A DNA stretch of 5,073 nt from an uncultured Clostridia bacterium (GTDB taxonomy: Bacteria; Bacillota; Clostridia; Oscillospirales; Oscillospiraceae). The first letter of the stretch is position 1. Each line of letters opens with the position of its first letter. The translations under genes and the position numbers were made by a program. This document shows positions 1 to 5,073 of this stretch, one piece after another. Location of the stretch: assembly GCA_947176425.1 (NCBI GenBank), contig CAMWQV010000211.1, forward strand, positions 1-5,073, in the 5' to 3' direction. The notes beneath the pieces are model-generated. The model did no database searches. It worked only from the letters and a program-made list of their open reading frames with translations, and was not told where the DNA came from.

Positions 1-1
1 G

Positions 2-217
2 TCCGGCGGCGGGCCATCCGCAGAACCTGATGATACAGAAGAACCGGTTCTGCCGGACTTTGAAGGCGGCAGTCAGAACGGGACGGAAGAAATCCCGCCA
101 ATATTTGAACCGGAGGAACCGGCATCCACTCCGGAGCCGGAACCCGAACTGCCTCCCGAACCGGAACTGCCGCCGGTTGCAGAGCCGGAAAGCATTATGA
201 CAGATATTGAGGCTTGA
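2..217 (+). CDS. C-terminal end of a protein with a Pro/Glu-rich tail, probably a second LCP-family protein (5' partial)
   Basis: The frame beginning at base 2 is open for 71 codons and stops at TGA 215-217; the start lies before the window. No catalytic domain is visible. What remains is acidic and low in complexity: a PSAEP motif (visible residues 5-9), an LPDF segment (17-20), then a Pro-Glu run starting with TPEP (43-46) and ending ESIMTDIEA. The complete LCP protein 45 bases downstream has the same elements in the same order: PSAEP (537-541), LPD (545-547), TPEP (557-560), a Pro-Glu run and a short hydrophobic/acidic end. I therefore infer that this is the tail of a paralogous LCP protein, extending from the membrane into the cell wall. 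The identity is inference from the tail alone. Any other surface protein with a Pro/Glu stalk is possible. That a coding frame ends here is considerably more certain than its identity. Confidence 0.6.
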   Translation, partial: SGGGPSAEPDDTEEPVLPDFEGGSQNGTEEIPPIFEPEEPASTPEPEPELPPEPELPPVAEPESIMTDIEA

Positions 218-243
218 CAAGATCAGTCACAGATTACGTTTAG
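214..243 (+). promoter_or_regulatory. Possible weak promoter before the LCP gene
   Basis: A perfect -35 hexamer TTGACA lies at 214-219, overlapping the stop codon of the preceding gene. No good -10 follows: TACGTT (235-240, 15-base spacer) and CGTTTA (237-242, 17-base spacer) are both poor matches to TATAAT. It would leave a leader of only about 15-20 bases before the ATG at 263. The hexamer may be chance, and read-through from upstream is at least as likely. Confidence 0.2.
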
Positions 244-262
244 GGCGAAAGGATAGAAGAAC

Positions 263-2035
263 ATGGGGCGTTACAAGGGTAAACGTGAGGCTTCCCATTC
301 CGGGAACACGGAGAAGAAAAAAATCGAGGCGGACCCGTTTGAGAGGTCTGGTCCGGGGATCGGAGACCCCTTTGCAGACGATGGGATGAAGAAAAAAGGC
401 GGCGGGATAAAGGCTTTCTTTGCTTCCGGAAAAGTCCAGATTTTGCTGGTTGCCCTGCTTTGCATTGGAATCCTGGGAACGGCAGCCGGTATTGCGGTCA
501 GTATGTGGGTTCGGGAGCCGGAACTGCCCAGTACAGACAATGAGCAGAAAACGCCGTCTACTGACAGGATTTCCACCACTCCGAATCCGTCTCTGAACAG
601 TACGGACGACCTTACAGCCAGTGATGACGGCGAGCTGTACCCGGATGACGGTTATGACGGCGATATGCCGGCGGTATCCGGAAACCGGAAGGAAGGCGTT
701 TATACCTTCCTGCTGGTGGGAACCGATATGGATGATGGGAATACAGATACAATCATGGTCGCCAGCTATGATACCAAGAATCAGGCCGTGTCCATCATGT
801 CGATCCCCAGAGATACCATGATTAATGAGAGCTGGGATATTAAAAAGATCAATTCGGTCTACTCCCGCTACAAGGACGGCATGGACGCTCTGAAAAAACG
901 GATCAAAACGCTGGTCGGCTTTGCCCCTGACTTCTATGTGAAAGTTGATCTGAGCATGTTCGTGGAACTTGTCGATTTGATCGGCGGCGTGGAGTTTGAC
1001 GTGCCTCAGAATATGAAGTATGACGACCCTTATCAGAATCTGCATATCAATCTGAAAAAAGGCGTGCAGACGCTGGACGGAGAGAAAGCAATGGAACTGG
1101 TGCGCTTCCGCCGGTACAGCGAAGGGGATGTCAAGCGTATGGAAGTGCAGCAGAATTTTATGAAGGCGCTGATTAAAGAGTGCCTGAGTATGAAAAACTG
1201 GGGAAAGATTAAATCGTATATCGATCTGGCGCTGGAGAACGTACAGACGGACCTGGAATTTGGATCTGTCGTATGGTTCGCTGCCAATGTGCTGGGAGTG
1301 AACAGCGGCGTTTCCGCTCTGGATATGGACGATGTGTATACCTGTACGCTGCCTGGGGATTACTGGGGGACGGCGTGGAGCAGGACCACAAATACCCAGC
1401 AGTCCTATGTGACCATCTATCCGAAAGAAGTCGTGAAGCTGGTCAATGAGCGGTTTAATCCGTATGAGCAGAAAGTCACAACTTCTATGCTGGACGCCAT
1501 GAGCATTTTATCAAACGGCACGATTGCGTCCTCAACCGGGTCTCTGCGGGATACGACACATAATTCTGTTGTGTCAGGCCAGCGCAGCAACAGCAGCAGC
1601 AATAAAAATACGAATAACAAGACAAGCACAGCAACGCCGAAAGATGACAGCAGCCAGCCGAAAAACAATGATACGAACGAAGAACCAATACTGCCCAATA
1701 CGCCGCTCAATCCAAACAGCAATACTACAACAACGAAGCCCAATACGACCGATACGCCCAACACATCGAACAATAGCAGCAATCATACAAATGAGAATAC
1801 CAGTCATGTAAATGAGAATCCGGAGACGCCGGACGAGGGGAACAGCGGCGATCATGGAACAGCAGCTGATCCGTCTGCAGAACCGGAACCGCAGCTTCCG
1901 GATGAAACCAGCACGGCCCCTGTACAGACAACGCCTGAACCGGCGCCGGAGCCTGTTCCGGCCCCAGCGCCCGAACCGGAACCGGTCCCGGAGCCAATCA
2001 TAGATACAGAGATACCGGAATGGCTGTTAGCTTGA
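263..2035 (+). CDS. LytR-CpsA-Psr (LCP) family cell-envelope glycopolymer transferase with long low-complexity C-terminal tail
   Basis: LCP enzymes are membrane-anchored phosphotransferases. They move lipid-linked glycopolymers (teichoic acids, capsule and similar) onto peptidoglycan outside the membrane; older annotations call them transcriptional attenuators. The 590-residue protein has a charged cytoplasmic N-terminus (1-56), one membrane helix (about 57-82), an acidic Ser/Thr linker (about 88-143) and the LCP domain (about 147-306). The domain shows the family signatures: GTD (153-155), TDTIM (161-165), IPRDT (181-185), KIN (195-197), GGVEFDVP (241-248), LDGEKA (271-276), VRFRR (280-284), then D289, R292 and Q296-Q297. 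The Arg and Asp residues that bind the pyrophosphate-metal group are all present, so it should be active. Residues 307-405 are the usual LCP extension ending in NPYEQK. Residues 433-520 are Asn/Thr/Ser-rich and 537-580 Pro/Glu-rich, which explains the length above the usual 300-480. There is no LPxTG sorting motif. The ATG at 263 is preferred because AAAGGA (248-253) lies 9 bases upstream; the internal ATG at 386 has no such site. The acceptor polymer cannot be told from sequence. Confidence 0.93.
   Translation: MGRYKGKREASHSGNTEKKKIEADPFERSGPGIGDPFADDGMKKKGGGIKAFFASGKVQILLVALLCIGILGTAAGIAVSMWVREPELPSTDNEQKTPSTDRISTTPNPSLNSTDDLTASDDGELYPDDGYDGDMPAVSGNRKEGVYTFLLVGTDMDDGNTDTIMVASYDTKNQAVSIMSIPRDTMINESWDIKKINSVYSRYKDGMDALKKRIKTLVGFAPDFYVKVDLSMFVELVDLIGGVEFDVPQNMKYDDPYQNLHINLKKGVQTLDGEKAMELVRFRRYSEGDVKRMEVQQNFMKALIKECLSMKNWGKIKSYIDLALENVQTDLEFGSVVWFAANVLGVNSGVSALDMDDVYTCTLPGDYWGTAWSRTTNTQQSYVTIYPKEVVKLVNERFNPYEQKVTTSMLDAMSILSNGTIASSTGSLRDTTHNSVVSGQRSNSSSNKNTNNKTSTATPKDDSSQPKNNDTNEEPILPNTPLNPNSNTTTTKPNTTDTPNTSNNSSNHTNENTSHVNENPETPDEGNSGDHGTAADPSAEPEPQLPDETSTAPVQTTPEPAPEPVPAPAPEPEPVPEPIIDTEIPEWLLA
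1556..2002 (+). repeat. Low-complexity coding segment: Asn/Thr/Ser-rich then Pro/Glu-rich
   Basis: This is the DNA encoding LCP residues 432-580. The first part (about 1562-1822) is A-rich and dominated by AAT, AAC, ACA, ACG and AGC codons; it includes a CAG/CAA triplet run at 1585-1602 read as Ser-Asn-Ser-Ser-Ser-Asn. The second part (about 1871-2002) is GC-rich and built from GAA/GAG and CCG codons giving Pro-Glu repeats. The two parts have clearly different base composition from each other and from the catalytic domain. Such imperfect triplet and hexamer repeats are prone to length change, so tail length probably varies between strains (inference). Confidence 0.7.
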
Positions 2036-2055
2036 GGAAAATAACGATATAAAAT
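2027..2055 (+). promoter_or_regulatory. Possible weak promoter before rsfS
   Basis: The 39-base gap between the LCP stop and rsfS is AT-rich. TAAAAT at 2050-2055 (or TATAAA at 2048-2053) resembles a -10 box. The best -35 at 17-base spacing, TTAGCT at 2027-2032, is poor and lies inside the end of the LCP gene. If used, transcription would start only a few bases before the rsfS ribosome binding site. Read-through from the LCP gene is more likely the main source of rsfS transcript. Confidence 0.18.
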
Positions 2056-2060
2056 ATTTG

Positions 2061-2067
2061 AAGGAGG
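2061..2067 (+). promoter_or_regulatory. Strong ribosome binding site of rsfS
   Basis: AAGGAGG is a full match to the anti-Shine-Dalgarno sequence and ends 7 bases before the ATG at 2075. It fixes that start codon and suggests efficient independent translation initiation, unlike the weaker AAAGGA site of the LCP gene. Confidence 0.85.
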
Positions 2068-2074
2068 AACCTGT

Positions 2075-2437
2075 ATGACACCGAAAGAATTGGCGGTCCT
2101 TGCGGCAAAAGCGCTGGACAGCAAGAAGGGTGAGGAGATCAAGGTCATCGAGGTCACGGAGCTGACTACGCTGGCGGATTACTTCGTCATCTGCACCGGC
2201 AGCAGCAATACACAGATCAACGCCCTGTGTGACGCTGTGGAGGAGAAGCTGGAAGTTGAGGCCAATGAGAAACCCCTGCACCGTGAGGGACACAGAGGCG
2301 GCATTTGGGTGTTGCTGGACTACGGCTGTCTGGTCGTTCACGTGTTCAACGGCGAGGCACGGGAGTATTATTCTCTCGAACGCCTGTGGAGCGACGGAAA
2401 ACCCCTGAATATGTCCGAAATTTTAACAGAGGTGTGA
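2075..2437 (+). CDS. rsfS: Ribosomal silencing factor RsfS (YbeB/Iojap family)
   Basis: RsfS binds ribosomal protein uL14 (L14) on the 50S subunit and blocks joining of the 30S subunit, reducing translation in starvation or stationary phase; it is cytoplasmic. The 120-residue length is typical. Family signatures are in order: an N-terminal helix with AAKALDSKKG (10-19), the core LADYFVICTGSSNTQ (33-47), a conserved EG before the sheet (71-72), WVLLDYG (78-84) leading into VVHVF (87-91), and REYYSLERLW (96-105). C85 sits after DYG, where many homologues have Asp; this is a minor variation. The gene is 39 bases after the LCP gene and on the same strand. An LCP gene directly before rsfS, often behind nadD and yqeK, is a recurrent arrangement in Clostridia, so co-transcription is likely. 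Its stop codon TGA (2435-2437) lies within the left arm of the terminator hairpin. The protein looks complete and functional. Confidence 0.96.
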   Translation: MTPKELAVLAAKALDSKKGEEIKVIEVTELTTLADYFVICTGSSNTQINALCDAVEEKLEVEANEKPLHREGHRGGIWVLLDYGCLVVHVFNGEAREYYSLERLWSDGKPLNMSEILTEV

Positions 2438-2461
2438 GCGCAGGCTCACACCTCTGATTTT
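2427..2461 (+). terminator. Hairpin terminator between the convergent genes rsfS and recG
   Basis: Bases 2427-2439 pair perfectly with 2444-2456, giving a 13-bp stem closed by the 4-base loop GCAG. On the plus strand it is followed, after one A, by TTTT (2458-2461), a short U-tract. The left arm contains the rsfS stop codon, and the recG stop (2466-2468, minus strand) is only 10 bases beyond the right arm. Read on the minus strand, the stem is followed by TTAAAATTT, a poorer U-tract, but the symmetric stem could still serve recG. I infer a shared bidirectional terminator, stronger in the rsfS direction. Confidence 0.8.
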
Positions 2462-2465
2462 AGGT

Positions 2466-4514
2466 TCAGTTCAGCGTGTTCGGGTCTAAATCGAACATTT
2501 GCCGCATACGCTGGTCGGTAACAGGATGCTTTTCCAAATCGGGGTCCTGCTCTAAAAGTTCCGCGGCGGCTTTTTGGGCTTCTTTCAAAAGCCGCATATC
2601 ACAGGTCAGGTCCGCTACCTTCAAAGAGGGCAGACCGTGCTGGCGCCGTCCGAAAAAATCGCCGGGACCGCGCAGATGCAGGTCCTCCTCCGCGATTTTG
2701 AAGCCGTCTCCAGTCTGCGTCATGATTTTGAGACGGGCGCGGGATTCTTCACTGTGATTGTCAGAGATCAGGATACAGTAAGATTTGTTTTTCCCGCGTC
2801 CCACACGTCCCCGCAGCTGGTGGAGCTGGCTGAGGCCGAAACGGTCCGCGTTTTCTACGACCATAACGGTGGCGTTGGGAACGTCTACGCCGACCTCTAC
2901 CACCGTTGTAGACACTAAGATATGAATTTCTCCCGCCGCAAAAGCCGCCATGATTTTATCTTTTTCTTTAGGTTTCATCCGGCCATGCACACACGCAACG
3001 CGCAAATCCGGAAAAACCTGCGTTTGCAGCGTCTGTGCGTATTCCGTCGCGGCTTTTCTGTCATCGGGAACGGCGTCGTTTTCCTCTACCATAGAACAGA
3101 TAATATATGCCTGTCCGCCTGCCGCAATTTCCTTGCGCAGAAAACGGTAGATTCTCTGGTGGTACGCGCTGGTCACGGCAAAGGTATCGATTTTTTGGCG
3201 TCCCGGCGGCAGCTCGTCGATTATGGAGACATCCAGGTCTCCGTAGATCATCAGGGCCAGGGTACGGGGAATGGGCGTGGCGGACATGACCAGCAAATGG
3301 GGACGTTCGCCTTTCGCGGTGAGTGCGGCGCGCTGGTTGACGCCGAAACGGTGCTGTTCGTCCGTTACGACCAGTCCGAGAGAAGCATACGCCACATCCG
3401 GACTGATTAATGCGTGGGTGCCGATCACGACTTTTGTCTCATCGCCGGACAGTTTTTCCAATACGCCCCGCCGTGCTTTTGCGGGCATGGAGCCGGTCAG
3501 CAGGGCGCAGGCAACGCCCATGTCCTCCAGCAGCGGACGCAGATTTTGATAGTGCTGTTCCGCCAGAATCTCCGTAGGAGCCATGAGCGCGGCCTGCCTG
3601 CCGTTGCGGACAGCGCAGAGAATCGCGGCGGCGGCAACCATCGTTTTGCCGGAGCCTACGTCTCCCTGTATGAGCCGGTTCATGGGACAGCCGGAGGAGA
3701 CATCCGCCAGCACCTCATTGACGGCCCGTTTCTGCGCGCTGGTCAGGGAAAAGGGGAGACTGCCGTAAAAATCGGTCAGGTCTGTGTTTTGATAGGGGAG
3801 GCAGGTCGATTCATCCCGGCGGCGGCGCATTTTTTTCAGCCCGACCGCCAGCAGAAACAGCTCCTCAAAAACCAGACGGCGGCGGGCGTCCTCAAGCTGC
3901 TCATCGCTTTCTGGAAAGTGAATCTGTCTGTAAGCGTATCCGATATCGCACAGGCCCTGCGCACGCCGAATTTCCAGAGGCAGCGGGTCGGAAAGCAAAT
4001 CCTGGCAGGCGTTCAGTCCCTGTTCCACAGCCCGGATCAGCATTCCCTGGGAAATACCCGCCGTGAGCGGATAGACCGGTATAATGCGTCCGGTGAACGT
4101 CCGGCTGCCCTCCTGTTCTACAATCGGATTGGTCATCGTTTTCCGCAGATGGGTTCCTTCCGCTTTGCCGAAGAACGTATAAGTTTCACCGGAACGCAGG
4201 TTGTCTTTCATGTAGACCTGATTAAAAAAAGTGATGTCCAGCGCGCCGGTTCCGTCTACAGCCCGCAGTTTCACCAGTTCCAAGCCTTTCCGGATACGGT
4301 TGAGCGTAGGCGGCGCGGCGGCCATTGCTTCTACACAGGCGCTTTCCCCGGGCTGGAGGTCTTTAATGCAGCAGAATTTACTGCGGTCGTCATAGGCCCG
4401 CGGAAAGTAGGAGATCAAGTCCTGTAACGTATGAATATTCAGTTTTTGCAGCGATTTGGCCCGCTGTTCGCCAATGCCCTTGATATAACGGACATCGGTG
4501 TTCAAGTCCGGCAT
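2466..4514 (-). CDS. recG: ATP-dependent DNA helicase RecG
   Basis: RecG is a superfamily 2 double-stranded DNA translocase. It remodels stalled replication forks, D-loops and R-loops and drives branch migration of Holliday junctions. The 682 residues match the usual full length. In order: an N-terminal helix-hairpin segment IKGIGEQRAKSL (11-22) and YFPRAYDDR (36-44); the OB-fold wedge domain (about 55-145) that splits the fork; the helicase core with TSAQKRA (258-264), Walker A GDVGSGKT (284-291), APTEILAEQH (312-321), GTHALI (365-370), the DEQH box (385-388), and SATPIPRTLAL (411-421); helicase domain 2 with VHGRM (509-513), VVEVGVDVPNA (538-548) and QLRGRVGRG (566-574); then the RecG-specific translocation motif region with GDGFKIAEEDLHLRGPGDFFG (602-622, motif) and QHGLPS (625-630). 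All key residues are present. The ATG at 4512-4514 has AGGTGA (4519-4524) 4 bases upstream, and the N-terminus fits RecG homologues. The gene follows the TauE-like gene by 21 bases and converges on rsfS. Confidence 0.98.
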   Translation of the reverse strand: MPDLNTDVRYIKGIGEQRAKSLQKLNIHTLQDLISYFPRAYDDRSKFCCIKDLQPGESACVEAMAAAPPTLNRIRKGLELVKLRAVDGTGALDITFFNQVYMKDNLRSGETYTFFGKAEGTHLRKTMTNPIVEQEGSRTFTGRIIPVYPLTAGISQGMLIRAVEQGLNACQDLLSDPLPLEIRRAQGLCDIGYAYRQIHFPESDEQLEDARRRLVFEELFLLAVGLKKMRRRRDESTCLPYQNTDLTDFYGSLPFSLTSAQKRAVNEVLADVSSGCPMNRLIQGDVGSGKTMVAAAAILCAVRNGRQAALMAPTEILAEQHYQNLRPLLEDMGVACALLTGSMPAKARRGVLEKLSGDETKVVIGTHALISPDVAYASLGLVVTDEQHRFGVNQRAALTAKGERPHLLVMSATPIPRTLALMIYGDLDVSIIDELPPGRQKIDTFAVTSAYHQRIYRFLRKEIAAGGQAYIICSMVEENDAVPDDRKAATEYAQTLQTQVFPDLRVACVHGRMKPKEKDKIMAAFAAGEIHILVSTTVVEVGVDVPNATVMVVENADRFGLSQLHQLRGRVGRGKNKSYCILISDNHSEESRARLKIMTQTGDGFKIAEEDLHLRGPGDFFGRRQHGLPSLKVADLTCDMRLLKEAQKAAAELLEQDPDLEKHPVTDQRMRQMFDLDPNTLN

Positions 4515-4535
4515 GTAGTCACCTGATTTCGTTTT

Positions 4536-5073
4536 TTATGAGAAGAAGTTGACCCCCAGAATCACAACGCCCAGAACCACCAGCACCGCCCCTGTCGCAC
4601 GGTTCAGCACTTCCGGCGTACTCTTGTTGGCAAACCGCGCCGCGACCCGTGCCCACAGAAGGGTGGAGGCGACACAGAACAGCAGAGCCGTCCAGTCGGC
4701 GATCCCTCCAATGGCAAAGTGGCTGAGGGAACCGGTCAGGGCGGTGAATGTCATGATAAACACGCTGGTGCCTACGGCAGTTTTCAGCTCGTAGCCCAGG
4801 ACGCTGGTGAGAATGAGCAGCATCATCATCCCGCCGCCCGCGCCGATAAAGCCGCAGATGAAACCGATCATCATTCCGCAGAGGACGGACTGCACAAGAC
4901 GTTTTTGTTTAGAAACGGCCTGCATCGCTTCTTTTGTGGTCATGACAGGTTTCACGATAAATTTAATTCCCAGCAGCAGGGTCATGAAGACGGAGAAATT
5001 TCCCATTGCAGCAGCGGGAACCAGACTGGAGACCCAACTGCCCACCAGTGTAAAGAAAAGCACTGCTATCATC
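4536..5073 (-). CDS. TauE/SafE-family membrane transporter, C-terminal part (5' partial)
   Basis: TauE/SafE (formerly DUF81) proteins are inner-membrane permeases linked to export or uptake of sulfite, sulfoacetate and other small organosulfur or carboxylate anions; the substrate here cannot be assigned. About 178 codons are visible to TAA 4536-4538, and the frame stays open to the window edge. The second-half family signature is clear: GFICGFIGAGGG (70-81 of the visible part), then a hydrophobic stretch and ELKTAVGTSVF (95-105), followed by further helices at about 107-121, 126-145 and 158-176. The visible start, with GSWVSSLVPA (11-20), corresponds to the end of the first of the two family repeats. 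Full-length members are about 250-270 residues, so roughly 70-90 N-terminal residues are missing, and the Met at 5070-5072 is probably internal. The gene ends 21 bases before recG on the same strand, so the two are probably co-transcribed. Its promoter is outside the window. Confidence 0.88.
   Translation of the reverse strand, partial: MIAVLFFTLVGSWVSSLVPAAAMGNFSVFMTLLLGIKFIVKPVMTTKEAMQAVSKQKRLVQSVLCGMMIGFICGFIGAGGGMMMLLILTSVLGYELKTAVGTSVFIMTFTALTGSLSHFAIGGIADWTALLFCVASTLLWARVAARFANKSTPEVLNRATGAVLVVLGVVILGVNFFS

Noticed and set aside
391..398. Run of six A residues followed by G, a possible slippery site for frameshifting in the LCP gene
   Set aside because: The heptamer is not in the phase needed for standard -1 slippage (codons are AAA AAA GGC from 392), and the zero frame continues without interruption through the whole LCP domain.
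227..1045. A 272-codon open frame on the minus strand opposite the LCP gene
   Set aside because: It overlaps the catalytic half of a clear LCP protein and the upstream intergenic gap. The translation is His/Ile/Arg-rich without domain character, as expected for a shadow frame.
1585..1602. CAG/CAA triplet run, considered as a CRISPR-like or mobile repeat
   Set aside because: It is a short in-frame codon repeat within the LCP low-complexity tail, without spacers or flanking inverted repeats.
1417..1782. A 121-codon minus-strand frame rich in Leu and Val that could look like a membrane protein
   Set aside because: Its hydrophobicity comes from reading the Asn/Thr-rich repeat of the LCP tail backwards (AAC/AAT/ACA become GTT/ATT/TGT-type codons). 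It has no start context and no family resemblance.
3414..4427. A 337-codon open frame on the plus strand opposite recG
   Set aside because: It lies wholly antisense to a complete RecG with every helicase motif intact, has no convincing ribosome binding site, and its translation shows no recognisable domain. It is a by-product of recG codon usage.
4532..4537. Six-T run on the plus strand near the end of the transporter gene, considered as a terminator tail
   Set aside because: No stem precedes it on the plus strand, where recG and the transporter are not encoded anyway. On the minus strand it is an A-run that overlaps the transporter stop codon, with no hairpin before recG.

Overview
This window looks like ordinary chromosome from an anaerobic, low-to-mid GC Firmicute of class Clostridia. 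An Oscillospirales/Ruminococcaceae-like or Lachnospiraceae-like gut bacterium is my best guess. The basis is the gene order (LytR-CpsA-Psr protein followed by rsfS), strong AAGGAGG-type ribosome binding sites, and the style of the proteins. This taxonomic call is inference from gene order and protein style, not from a search.

Layout. Positions 2-217 (+) hold the last 71 codons of a gene whose start lies outside the window. Only its acidic, Pro/Glu-rich tail is visible, and that tail resembles the tail of the next gene. Positions 263-2035 (+) encode a full-length, membrane-anchored LytR-CpsA-Psr (LCP) protein with a long low-complexity extracellular tail. Positions 2075-2437 (+) encode the ribosomal silencing factor RsfS. 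A perfect 13-bp hairpin at 2427-2456 swallows the rsfS stop codon and separates it from recG, which runs convergently at 4514-2466 (-). Upstream of recG on the same strand, 21 bases away, is the C-terminal part of a TauE/SafE-family membrane transporter (5072-4536, -), cut by the window edge. There is no gene-free stretch longer than about 45 bases.

How the genes relate. The plus-strand genes form a probable operon: one or two LCP enzymes that attach glycopolymers to peptidoglycan, followed by rsfS. In many Clostridia this block sits downstream of nadD and yqeK (established pattern; those genes are not visible here). The minus-strand pair is a small transporter plus the RecG branched-DNA helicase. 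They are probably co-transcribed because of the short gap, with no evident functional link.

I found no mobile element, CRISPR array, RNA gene, or clear sign of an undescribed system. The most interesting points are the apparent tandem LCP paralogues with matching Pro/Glu tails, the two-part low-complexity tail of the LCP protein, and the compact convergent terminator.
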